Of a stretch of DNA of 64,000 bases, positions 54,430-64,000 are shown piece after piece (the stretch's first letter is position 1; the number at the start of each line of letters is the position of its first letter). Below the pieces are notes generated by a model. The model made no database searches. It was not told where the DNA came from and saw only the letters and a program-made list of their open reading frames with translations. Position numbers and translations under genes: made by a program. Source of the stretch: Trichuris trichiura (Eukaryota > Nematoda > Enoplea > Trichinellida > Trichuridae); NCBI GenBank assembly GCA_037903355.1, contig JBAJFE010000026.1, positions 5,766,001-5,830,000 on the forward strand. Reading direction: 5' to 3'.

Positions 54430-54720
54430 AAGTATCTTTATTACGGATTCTCCCGTTGAGACGTAAAATAAAAAGATTTTTTCTTTCCGGAGCTTTCGGG
54501 TCTTTCGCGACCCGTCTTCAGCGGTGAGATTATGTGTAGTGCGTGGGGTAATCAACTCATAATTAGCACATAATCTCACCGCTGAAGACGGATCGCGAAA
54601 GACCCGAAAGCTCCGGAAAGAAAAAATCTTTTTATTTTACGTCTCAGCGGGAGAATCCGTAATAAAGATGCTTTCAATATGAAAACACATACTCCCGTAC
54701 CAAAGCATCATGTTTTCACG
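54430..54720. mobile_element. Palindromic hammerhead-bearing element, copy C
   Basis: Arms of about 115 bp starting TATCTTTATTACGG on the left and mirrored on the right, around a spacer of about 30 bp (54533-54566). Flanked by a 14-bp direct repeat ACGATCCATGGCGA at 54416-54429 and 54721-54734. The tail of about 45 bp (ATGAAAACACATACTCCCGT...TGTTTTCACG) is on the right end only. Closest in sequence to copy A. Confidence 0.85.
54582..54609 (+). ncRNA. Hammerhead ribozyme core, copy C (right arm)
   Basis: CTGAAGA, stem II CGGATC/GACCCG with one A-C mismatch, then GAAA. The minus-strand core in the left arm (54521-54494) has an intact stem II. No cleavage triplet identified within one arm. Confidence 0.6.
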
Positions 54721-54734
54721 ACGATCCATGGCGA

Positions 54735-55875
54735 GTAAAAGGCAATTGGATCACGCAGCCATTTCATTACCTGACTGTTCGAGGCGCCGTTTTGACGCGA
54801 GTGCGTTTGGTTTCCCGTCAGCTGGACAACCTACACTGCTGGCTCGACCACGAGTGCAGCGTCATCTTAGGCTCCTTAAGACAAAATTTCAACCTACAGC
54901 TTAAAATATAAACTTAAGCTGAAACCCAAACGAAGCGTCTCATGGTGAAAGAAAGAAACACCTAGGCGGGTAGAATACCAGTGCAAAGGAACTAACTTAA
55001 ATTTCACGAAGTATTCCTGGTCGAGTCAAACGGAGAACGCTTTCCACTCAATGGCAAGCCATGCAGTTCCTCCGCGTCAAAACGGCGTGCCGGACTATTC
55101 TTTGTAATTGCAACGGTCAGCCGTATCTGCTTATTTATATCCATCCATAACCGTGTTTCCTTTATTCTGAATTTAATATTTTTTTACGTATTTTCCCCGC
55201 TGTTTAAATCAGACGCTCCTGCTGGCTAACTAGCAATGCATGAATAATGTGTTTTGTTTTTCTGCTGCGACTGTTTGTCTCTCTAAGCCTCATCAAAACA
55301 AAATATTCCTTACATCGCGTAGAAGTCTTAATAAGCATTTGCGATCAAATTTTAAAATTTATTCTAGTTATTTCGTCACTCATCCCCGCTACTGCATTGT
55401 TATCTTTCTTGATAATCATGTTCGATGAACTTTAGACGCTACTGAGCGCATAGCCCTCCTCCAATCATTAGCAGGCTTTGACGTAACCCAAATATAAGCT
55501 TTACGATAGCCGCTGTAATTTTTTTCTCAGCCATCTTGCTGTATTTTTTCCTAAGCAAAAGGAAGAGTATGTGCTTCATGTTAGGTTGTCTCCTTTGGAT
55601 CGCTGCCGTTACTGAGCGGTCGTTCGCCCAGAAAGCCAATTCATCGTGCTGGAATAAGCGTAAAAACGGAAAGACCTTTTACCGCCATTGTATAGGGTAA
55701 AGCAGGCCCATCATCGGCCGTTGAACGCCAAACGACAAGCGTGCATTAACTACTTAACTCGGCTAGTTTTCAACTTGACGTGCGTCAAACCGATCAGCAG
55801 TCAAGTTGATCACGGTGTCAAATCAAACGTTATTCCTACAGTTAAATGTAATTATTTGTATGGCAATATGCAGAT
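54735..55875. other. Intergenic, no gene recognised
   Basis: Short open frames only. Confidence 0.4.
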
Positions 55876-56127
55876 TTAATGCTTTAAGGCAGCTAGTTTA
55901 ATTATTTGACGCAGGTGAACTTGAATGTCGTTTAACCACTGTAATAGTGTGTGCAGGTTGGTTGTACGAGAATCATTCATTAGTTTCGATACTGTATCTG
56001 TCGTAGTGGTAGTCGTTGTTTCGTTGGTGGTTAGGTTATCCGGGCGAATGGCAACTCCGTCTAGTAAGTCAGACTTGGTGGTACCATTTGTTTCGTTGAC
56101 ATTCTTAGTAAAAAATTCAACTGCTCG
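55876..56127 (-). CDS. Mucin-like Thr-rich exon fragment
   Basis: A minus-strand open frame between a TAA (56128-56130) and a TAA at 55876-55878. It reads a Thr/Asn-rich stretch with sequons (NVNETNGTTKSDLL, NLTTNETTTTTT) followed by a short amphipathic C-terminus (LLQWLNDIQVHLRQIIKLAA). It resembles in style the mucin-like gene at 1.1-2.6 kb, but without its tandem array. No upstream exon or start was identified; it may be the last exon or a fragment of a related gene. Confidence 0.4.
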   Translation of the reverse strand, partial: RAVEFFTKNVNETNGTTKSDLLDGVAIRPDNLTTNETTTTTTTDTVSKLMNDSRTTNLHTLLQWLNDIQVHLRQIIKLAALKH

Positions 56128-56305
56128 TTAGCGTTATTTCTCTTCACCTCCACGAATGGCACTTTAACAAAGCTGGTGCCACTTAATGAGAATTTTCCGT
56201 TGGAATTATGACATTGGATTGCCTGTTAGGTGATCGGTAGTTAAGTTTTCCGGCAGAGTTTTCTTTGCAGATTTATCTTGCTTGTTTGACTTCATGTTCT
56301 TGCAG

Positions 56306-59300
56306 AGATTCCGCAAAAGGCTAATGCAGGTTCGCCGAAACAAGTCTGTGTGTTTTGTAAAGAAGATTCCAGCTCAGAGGAAGGAAGTGGCTTATTAAGA
56401 CGAGACGCAGATTTGCAACTGTATATACACGAGTTTTGTATGGTAATATGCTTTTCTTGTTTTTTTAAAAAGTGAATTGGCGGTAAAGTATTTTTCGGAA
56501 ACACTGGTCCAAGGAGTCGACGACACCACGCCCTTAATGGGCTTCAGTGGGAAAGCTATTGTCCGACTAGCTGAAGCCTTCGCGAGAAAGGTATCTGCTC
56601 CTCTCGTATGAATGTGTAGACTTTAATGCTTACTTAACACGTTGTTCAGCGGTGCATGTATTGCAAGAAGGGTCGAGCAACGATTCCATGCTCTTTCTGT
56701 AACCGACATTTTCATTTTGGTTGCAATCGGTCGTCTGGAGGGGCTTTTGAATTCTTTGGAGAGTACAAGTCAGTAGAATTTGGTTCCACTTACGCGAAAA
56801 CACGCTACAATTTCTAGGGCTTACTGCGCCAACCATGTCCCACAACGTATGCGGTGTTCGTCTACTCCAGGGCTGGGTACATCCTGTACCATCTGTTATG
56901 AGGAACTTAACAGACTAGACAATTTCACCTACATGAAGCCACCATGTTGCGATAAGAACTACATGCACAGAAGATGCGTACAGGTTGGTATAAGTACTTG
57001 TGTTTTCTCATTAAAGTTGATGCTTTAAGCAATTTTACTATATATCTACTAGTTTGCTTTTAATGTTAACCTAAATGCGGCTATTGACCCTACAACGTTG
57101 ATGCTTGCATCCTTACAGCGAAGTTCCCGCTTGAAAGCAAAAATATGCTTTTGAAAGAAACGCTTTTTCCATTGCGCATCGTACGAAGTATGTTTAGGTT
57201 TGCTTTGGCCCACTGTAGTATTGATGTTTGATGTGTAGGTACTGTGTCCGTATGATGTACAACGTGCATTATTTTCTTCTAAACATATTCTTTCTTTAGT
57301 AACCTTTGGTCACTAATCGCAAAGGACTAGTGGCTCTTTTTTGAGTTAACTAATAATGACAGTTGGGTTTTTTGACTCGTAAAATAAGCGCGACCTATTC
57401 TAGTACCGTTTCAGTTGACAGTGTTATTTCCAAATGCGATTGTTCCGCATTGCTCACAGCGCTCGCCTTCTACGCTTTGCTACTTTAAGAAAATGGCCTT
57501 AGAATCTGGTGCATATTACTTCGCTTGCCCGGTTTGTCGTAACTGCAAAGTTTTCCACAAAGCTATGGTTGAAGCTGGTATCTATGTGCCGACTAGGTTA
57601 GAGCGTTGGTGTTGATTTGTCCTAGGCCATTAAGTTTTTTTTTAAAAACAGGGACTGTTCCTGGAATACCGATGCTGACTACAACGAATTGACACAGCGG
57701 CCGGGGTTCTGTTCCGTTAGTGTTTGCTTTTGCAAGAATGGACGTTCGCACGTGGGTAAAGGGAAGTTGAAATTGGTATTTTGCTTCATCTGCGGCGGAT
57801 CGGCAGCGCACAAGTTATGCATCACGGGCAAGCGTTTCTACTGTAGCCAATGTCGAGGTAAAAAAGAAAGCATGTGTTGCCACTGTCCGCGCAACGCTTT
57901 TTAATAACCTCAGATTATTCATTATGCGAAAGTAAAAAATTTCCTGGTGTGATCAGCTCGGATGAATCAACCGAAAGCGAAGAAAGCGAGTGTTGCGGAA
58001 ATAACGAAAATACGGATAGTTCAGCAGGCCTGAATGGTGGCATCCATGGCGCTGACGAGTTCAGCAATGAAGAGAGCGTAGGTGGTACCCTGATTTCAGC
58101 GGATGGCAATGCGCCTAACGCAGCAGCGACTACTGACAGTGCTACATCCCAGAAGAGAGTTAGTAATCTCAATCCTTCGGAAGGTAGCAATTTTGCTGCC
58201 ATGACATTTAGTACAAGTTACAAGTTTCTTAGTTGCCATTTTCCCTGACTGTGACAGCCCACCTCCCGTATTGGAACCAATCATTCCTCAGCGTGATCTA
58301 ACCAGTAACCGCAAGCGAACTACGAGTTATGATAGAAGTGAGGAGAGTTTCGATCGGTTTGCCCCTTTTGTGGTCAGACGTGTTTCCAAAGATGCGCGAT
58401 CTGATGCGAAGACACCTGTGAATAATTCTAACCAGCCAACTACTTCTACCAACGATTTTGACCCTGATGAGTTCGGCTTTACCGAATTGATCTTTGGTAG
58501 TCCTGATTCGAAGTATGACGAGGATGCAGGTTGGTCAACTGTTGCTTTCGAAGTAGAACGTTCTTGCTTAAGAGAAGCGTTCTGCAGGCTCCAGCGCATC
58601 GTCCAGTTCGAAACGTACTACCATATCCCCTTTCCAAATGTCCATTTTGGAAACACTGGAGAAGAAAAAATCAATCTTTGACAATATAGGCACCAGTATT
58701 ATGCAGCGGAAACATGCACTTGGTCGGTTTTTGCAAAAGCACCGTATTCCCTTGCTTATTATCGAAATTTTTAGACGATTATGGTAGCAAAGGTGAATCT
58801 GCTGCACCAGCGAAGAAAGCGGCAGGTATTGTTTCATTTTTTCCATCTAATTTGCTCGTAAAACATTTTGTAAATTCTGATCAAAAAATTAGAAAATAGC
58901 TAATAGTAACCTGGAAACCTACTCACGTTTCCATTGTGAGGCAATAAGTTTTTGAAATTAAAGCGTACGTATTTAAATAGACGAAAATCGGAAAGTCCGA
59001 ATATGTATTCTCACGAATTCACCGTTAAAACGTCTTAGCTTAGCGGCGTCTTGTTCATCTGTTTCTGTCAGTCTTTGGATAAGCAAAAACAGTAATTTTG
59101 TGGTTCGACCTGTAGGATTTAGATTTTAAATGGACTGCAGAATTTCAGCTCCGCAATGAAAGCATGCAATGCTCGTTGACACGACTATATATTGCATAAT
59201 TTGTTTAGGTACTATTTCTGGTCAGGGCGGTCCCCCTCAACTTAATGTATTCAAACTGGTAAGCACTAAGAGCGCTGGCAACGGGACTAATTCGCGGTGC

Positions 59301-59730
59301 TCAACCCCAGGCAAGTTCCCTTTCACTCGCTTCACAGGAACTACGCAATCTTTCTCCTTTCAAGCGCACACTTTTGTGCAAGCAATTGTTTAGCTGTTGT
59401 TTTAAAACGTTATCCCTTATTATGTGGCGCTGTGCGTTGAAAATTTATCTGTTGCATTTTCAGGCTCGCATAGTTCTCCTACGGTTGGCAGTCCATTCGT
59501 GATCAAGAAAGTGAGCGCACGTCCGCAAAGCGCTGCCAAGCCTGTCACCTTGGGGACTTACGACAAGTCAAGAAAAGTTTTCGTTTTGAAACTACGTAAT
59601 CCATTTCGCAATGTTTCCTGTTGGTCTTAATTGGCCTTTTTCAGCTCGGGGATTCGTCGAGAGTCACAAAGTCCCGCCCAAGTCTGGCGAACCTAGCACG
59701 AGCTCTGAAAACAATGGCAATAGTACTTAA
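56306..59730 (+). CDS. PHD-finger protein of PHF7/G2E3/pineapple-eye type
   Basis: Multi-exon gene whose 5' end is not found. Exons: 56306-56442, 56489-56590, 56650-56768, 56818-56983, 57490-57596, 57652-57857, 57914-about 58223, about 58258-58529, 58775-58825, 59209-59310, 59464-59595, 59645-59730. The first four exons form an extended PHD domain: CVFCKED, LYIHEFC/MYFSETLVQG, RCMYCKKGRATIPCSFCNRH, AYCANHVPQ. They are followed by a PHD/RING-like module (CTICYEEL...CCDKNYMHRRCVQ, YYFACPVCRNC, VEAGIYVPTR) and a third Cys/His block (SVCFCKNGR, FCFICGGSAAHKLC, FYCSQCR). This three-finger order is that of PHF7/G2E3/pie, which read chromatin and in some members act as E3 ligases. The C-terminal third is acidic/Ser-rich, then basic, and probably disordered. 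Oddities: the intron near 58224-58257 would be only 34 bp, and the intron after 59310 uses a GC donor. Splice choices for those two and the end of the eighth exon are uncertain. Confidence 0.85.
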
Positions 59731-60977
59731 TTGTACATCCGTCCAACGGATGTGCGACTTTTCCTGTGGGAAAATGATCTCTTAGTTGTTGAATTTTTTC
59801 GCATATTTTGCCGGTAATTGTTAGCCTGTTGACCGTGGGTGGCGTTTGAAAAGTCGTTTTGTTGTTTCTTAAATTTTCAATTTAGAAAAATTTTGTTGAA
59901 GCTAGTTTCCACTTTGTTTTTTTAACTATTTATCCTCGTGCCTGCTTGTCATTGCTTCGCCTGTTTCCATGGGGCAAAGGTTGTGCATGTTTTAGCATTT
60001 TGTCTGATCTTTTGGAATGTTTCTTGTTGGAAATGGCTGCTTATTTGTGTTTAGCAATTGGTGTAGCCCTTTGTTTCCGTATTGTGCACCTGTGTCGTAT
60101 GTAGGAACACGTAGTGATGGTTGTGGTTATATGCTGGGAAATTTTTGTTTTCGCCTCGGTTTCTGTATAAAATTTGGCATTTAAATCAACTTTAGCAGTT
60201 GGAAAGTTTCAAGCAAGCTCACGTGACGTGGCGAATCTTTCAATTTGCCGCTGCGCTGAAAGGTACTGCTAAATTTCATTGAGCAGAATCGCGACAGAAA
60301 TGGCTGCTGTTATTCCATGTGACTGTGCGTGAAAACGCTGTGAGCGTCTGAGACTTCGTGTTTTAATGAATCATTCGACTTAAATAATTAATTTGCATCG
60401 GATCTAACAGGCAAATTGCCGTGTAGAGCTCATAAGAAGACTAATGTTTGCTATACTGTTTGCACGATTTTTCTTTTGCTGTTAAAAGGGACAACCAGCT
60501 GTCGGGAAAATTTAGTTTGTCTTAATGCATTTACCAGCAGTTGACTACATAACGCGTAGCTTCACTTAACTCTATGTGACTCGCAATGCAGCGGCTTACT
60601 GAAAGACAGACTTCTCTTAGTGGTTTCAGTCCTTTTAGCGGGTGGATATTTGTTTGTCTCTGACCCCTGCGCGGTCTTCCTCTCCTAAGTCGGCGCAAGA
60701 AAATAGACATCAGTAAGATCGTATCGAAAGTAGAACCTTTGTTTTTTAGCATGTTAGAATTAGTGTCCTTCAGCGAGCTTTCATGAGCGTCATGAAAGTA
60801 TAGAGTCCTTTTGCATTCGAAATTCGTCTGTTTAAAACCCCTCTTCTTTATTGTATTACGATACTGTATTATTTCCGTTAAATTTTGTCTGTGAGAGACT
60901 TAACGCGTACATCAATCGCGACCCAGTATCTGTTGTCCATGTTAACTGTTGACTTCTGCTATCTGTTTGTGTTTTTT
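59731..60977. other. Intergenic, no gene recognised
   Basis: T-rich sequence with only short open frames. Confidence 0.4.
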
Positions 60978-61380
60978 CATGATGGTGTTTCTTCCTTGCG
61001 GCTTAGTACTGCCCGTTGATGATTTCTGAAATAACCGAAGCAAATGCCCTACCAACGAATAGATAGGCAGTTATTAAGGAAAAAATCAGAACAAACACTT
61101 CGCAATTTTGGAGCTTTCGAGACCAATCTTGTCTCATCGTCAGCGATGATGGTTATGTGGTAACATTACCATCTTCGCTGACGATGAGACAAGGTTGGTC
61201 TTGAAAGCTCTGAAACTGTTAATTTTTGTTCTGAATTTTCCTTAGTAACTGCTTATCCATTCGTTGGTAGGGCATTTGCTTCGGTTATTTCAGAAATCGT
61301 CAGCGGGCAGTACAAAGCTGTAAGGAAGAAGCTCCGTCATGAACATCCATGGACCCGTTAAGAAGCATCCGGTGTTCAAC
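60978..61380. mobile_element. Palindromic hammerhead-bearing element, copy E
   Basis: The longest and most diverged copy. Arms of about 180 bp (left TTCTTCCTTGCGGCTTAGTA..., right mirrored with several mismatches) meet near 61155-61165. The right end alone carries the family tail (ATGAACATCCATGGACCCGT...GGTGTTCAAC). Imperfect flanking repeats ATCTGTTTGT (60961) and ATCTGTGTGT (61381) may be a decayed target duplication. Related to copy D by its outer arm (CTACCAACG near the start of both). Confidence 0.78.
61178..61206 (+). ncRNA. Hammerhead ribozyme core, copy E (right arm)
   Basis: CTGACGA, stem II GAGAC/GTCTT (one G-U wobble), then GAAA. The minus-strand core at 61143-61115 has GAGAC/GTCTC fully paired. 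Relative to copies A-C (GGGTC/GACCC) two stem II pairs have changed on both sides, a covariation expected of a selected RNA fold. Confidence 0.68.
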
Positions 61381-63419
61381 ATCTGTGTGTACTTTGATCA
61401 GCTACTGTAAAGCTCTTCATTCTGTACTTCATTAGACGAATAGATTATTATTGAAGATTTGAGAAATGTACTTTCCTTATTAGATGTTCAAATCAGTTTT
61501 TACGGGGACAACCAGAGTTTATCTAGCAATCACTATGAAAGTTCCGTTTTTTGATATTAGCTTAGGAAGTGCATTTCAGTGACCGCTTCGTTTGTCTCTT
61601 TTCTTCCGTCATGCCTCATTGCATTGGAATCTATTTAAAGTGGAGTGACACCGTTCACCCGCGCCGTTTAAGGTAAGCTAATTTGGTGGCTGGCGCATGT
61701 GGGCTCTTGTTCACTTCTTCTTTAGTTCTGTGCGTGGGGACAGTGGTGCGCTACTTTTCTAACCTCAGTTTCTGCCTTTAGAAAAGCATGTCATGAATCA
61801 GTTTCTAACCGTCAAACGTGATGACAAATCGCTAAACGGGATTTTTAAATGTTATATTAATTGTGAACTGCCGGTTCAGGCGTTGCACTTGAAAGATTCT
61901 TTTCATATGATTTTAATTCACCTACCTTTCCAACTTCGGTAGTGAATAGATCTTTTGCTTTACCAGCCGGTGAGAAACATCTGCCTTTTAAGACTCCATT
62001 ACGTCTGGGCTTCTTGCGTGCGTGGTTTGCCGTACCCATAGGGATGTATTTTTCAGAGTATTTTTTAATTTCAAGTCAGGCAAGTGCATTCAGGCTTCAG
62101 AAAGCGATAATAGGCGAAAAGGATTCCTCAGGTTTGAAAATGGAACATCTGGTAACAACCATATAAGACCAAAGGATTAAAAAAGGGAAATCGAAGCCTC
62201 CGTTATGAGAGGTTGTTGTAGACGGCCAAATAAGACGTTTTTGAATAAAACGATTATGCCATAACTTTCTTTAAATTTCCTCAAATTTCTTCCTTTCTTA
62301 CTGGACTAATTGAAGTTTTGAAGTAGTCTAGAAGGCCGTGTCTCAAAAGAATTTTCTATTTCTTAGTCTTAGTTATTACGGAAGCATTTTGTTCAAAACC
62401 ATTGTAAAACCTGGTATGTATTGTTATCGCTGATATCCTGTTGTTTATTTTAAGAGTAAAGTAATTTTCGTCTCGGTCAGGCTTTTTGCCTTATGCTGTT
62501 CGATGAGTTGTCGATGAGAAAAGTAACGGCATCGAGTTTCGTTCTTTCGAGAGCTCGAAAGTACTAATATTAACCTCTAAATAAAACTTCATGTTGCTCT
62601 TCAACGAACGGCTGCAGGGCGGCAAATGCATATGCATAAATATTAGTAATTGTAACTATAATGTGCGTGCGTGTGCTCGCATGAGTATGTATGCGCGTGA
62701 TTGCGCGCATGTAGGTTAATCGATGGCGCAGTAGTGTTCATGACCAAAAAGGCATCTTCGTCATAAGCATTTGCCATTCTTGGAGCTTTTTATTTTTTAA
62801 AGAAAGAAAAATAATAAACTATTGAATTACCATTCTCTTTGGTCATCCGTTGTGAGAGAGTTGCAGCCAAATTCGAGAGTTCCGGAAGCACAATGATTTT
62901 TTATTTCAAAAGACGGGAGGAAACCTTAGAATGAACATCTACATTGTTACATTCGACAAAAAAAGAAATGTGATTGTCAGATATTTTCACAGGTATATTT
63001 GTTAGCAAAGATAACGGTTTACGATGAAAATGTTTAATGAGTCTCTAAATTTTTGAATAATTTTCGCATGGTATTTCGTTTTGGAAACAGCTATCGCGGT
63101 AGTACAGTGGAAGATTATTGAGAAGTGAAGCGCTAGTGAATCACAAAGCGTTAGTTCAAGCGATAAGGAGGGTCACAGTTTTCGAAATATATGCTATTTA
63201 TTTTTTCATTTCTTTGCGATGACAGATAAAAGGCACTTGAGAAAGCACGACCAGTTTTTTGCTCTCAGAAAATGATTGTAACTTCCTTCAAAACGTTTTA
63301 GCGGTATTACCTAATCACATTAATATAAGCATTAACTCACAATTTGTATTTCGAATAACTCCAAACGCGTACTGTTGAAGAACGTGACTTACTGAAAGTG
63401 TTTTCTTTTATCTACGCAG
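61381..63419. other. No gene recognised
   Basis: Overlapping open frames at 61857-62166 on both strands are the only ones above 60 codons; neither has support. Includes a short TG/CG-rich stretch near 62660-62710 (GTGCGTGCGTGTGCTCGCAT). Confidence 0.35.
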
Positions 63420-64000
63420 CGATAATAGGTATCTGGAGAAGTCTTCAGTTCACTCATTATCGTATCGTCTTAAATGGGCAGCAGTCTTCATTGCATCCAG
63501 GGAAAAAACGTCACGGTCTGAACTAAGGTAATCGTAGTTTTGTACTTGATTGATTTAGACGAGGTTTCTATCATTCCGTAACCATTAACTGATCCAGTAT
63601 TTTTCGTACAGTAATCTTTGTTTCAAAATTTTGATGTTTTTTCAGCTCGCAATTTTTTAGACTTGCTTGTTAGATCTGAATTAATTTTTCCCTTTACAGA
63701 AAAACTGTTGTTGTTGGGCCCAGCGCACTCGTCAAGCAGTACAATGTTCAAAGCAGAAAGATAAGATAAGTGATACTTTTGAAAGAACTATTATTGCTAT
63801 GTTCGCGGATACGTTTACTACAATGTGCCGGTTTATTCCGTGAAGCGCTGCGGAGCCTTTGAGGCGTATCTTATTCCGTCTTCGGGATCCTGATAGTACT
63901 CAGCTTATATGCGAGAATTTTGTCGTGCAGAAATGCTATACCCACATCCCGAAAGCTCTACAGCACTTTGCCGAATAAGCAGGCACATCGGAAAGCAATG
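63420..64000 (+). pseudogene. Degenerate heterotrimeric G-protein alpha subunit, partial
   Basis: Two exons with good splice sites: 63420-63527 (CTACGCAG acceptor, CTAAG|GTAATC donor) encoding LSYRLKWAAVFIASREK, and 63700 onward (TTTACAG acceptor) encoding RKLLLLGPAHSSSSTMFK. The second is the Galpha P-loop region (family consensus KLLLLGAGESGKST), but the Gly-Lys-Ser-Thr core is changed so that the essential Lys is Ser. The frame then breaks: one extra base near 63755 shifts into a block resembling the Galpha helical domain (ISDTFERTIIAMFADTFTTM), followed by a TGA at about 63840 and a further block (LICENFVVQKCYTHIPK). The window ends before switch I. Galpha subunits bind and hydrolyse GTP below GPCRs; this copy could not, as it stands. 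Either a decayed paralogue or a divergent gene with an assembly error. Confidence 0.6.

Noticed and set aside
54710..54904. 64-codon plus-strand frame starting MFSRRSMASK.
   Set aside because: It begins inside the tail of palindromic copy C and crosses the target duplication, so its start is created by the insertion.

Overview
The window looks like a piece of a nematode nuclear genome. The genes are eukaryotic and split by very short introns, many of them 42-66 bp. The clearest taxonomic marker is a transthyretin-like (TTL) secreted protein gene at 18.5-19.0 kb, a family that is essentially nematode-specific. A clade I (Trichuris-like) nematode is my impression from overall composition and gene texture, but nothing here proves it. 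No tRNA, rRNA, CRISPR or bacterial-type operon was seen.

Layout from left to right. At 1.1-2.6 kb (minus) lies a mucin-like Thr/Ser/Asn-rich gene with a 24-bp tandem array and several breaks in its frame. At 5.5-7.3 kb (plus) is a complete three-exon proteasome alpha-3 (PSMA3) gene. At 8.6-11.3 kb is a full-length pogo/Tigger DNA transposon with TA target duplication and a frameshifted transposase. At 12.0-14.3 kb (minus) is a complete nine-exon metaxin-2 gene. From 14.8 to 22 kb come a small membrane-protein candidate, two small secreted-protein candidates, the TTL gene, a coiled-coil C-terminus and an unrecognised small gene. From 21.7 to 28.65 kb I see no supportable gene. At 28.7-31.6 kb (plus) is one long exon for a 963-residue low-complexity protein I do not recognise. 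At 36.4-39.0 kb (plus) is the SPRY-containing part of an ASH2L orthologue. At 43.7-49.0 kb (minus) is a complete three-exon Wnt gene, whose 4-kb second intron is full of repeats. At 52.6-53.8 kb is a decayed mariner element. At 56.3-59.7 kb (plus) is a multi-exon PHD-finger protein of the PHF7/G2E3/pineapple-eye type. At the right edge is a degenerate G-protein alpha subunit copy.

The most interesting structure is a family of about 230-400 bp palindromic elements at 34.8, 41.3, 46.7, 54.4 and 61.0 kb. Four of the five carry, in each arm, a hammerhead-ribozyme core (CTGANGA, stem II, GAAA). Stem II shows compensatory changes between copies. The elements share an extra tail of roughly 20-45 bp on one end only, either left or right, and three have clean 13-14 bp target duplications. 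Hammerhead cores, long target duplications and one-sided tails are the signature of Penelope-like retroelement terminal repeats, so I read these as short, mostly non-coding, inverted-arm derivatives of such elements. One copy sits inside an otherwise open reading frame, one is nested in a decayed Tigger copy, and one lies between two (ATT)n tracts in the Wnt intron.

The recognised genes are conserved eukaryotic functions: protein degradation, mitochondrial outer-membrane import, histone H3K4 methylation, Wnt signalling and a PHD/RING-type regulator. They do not form one pathway. Several other reading frames are broken by single-base shifts or one stop, so either local pseudogenes or residual assembly errors are present.
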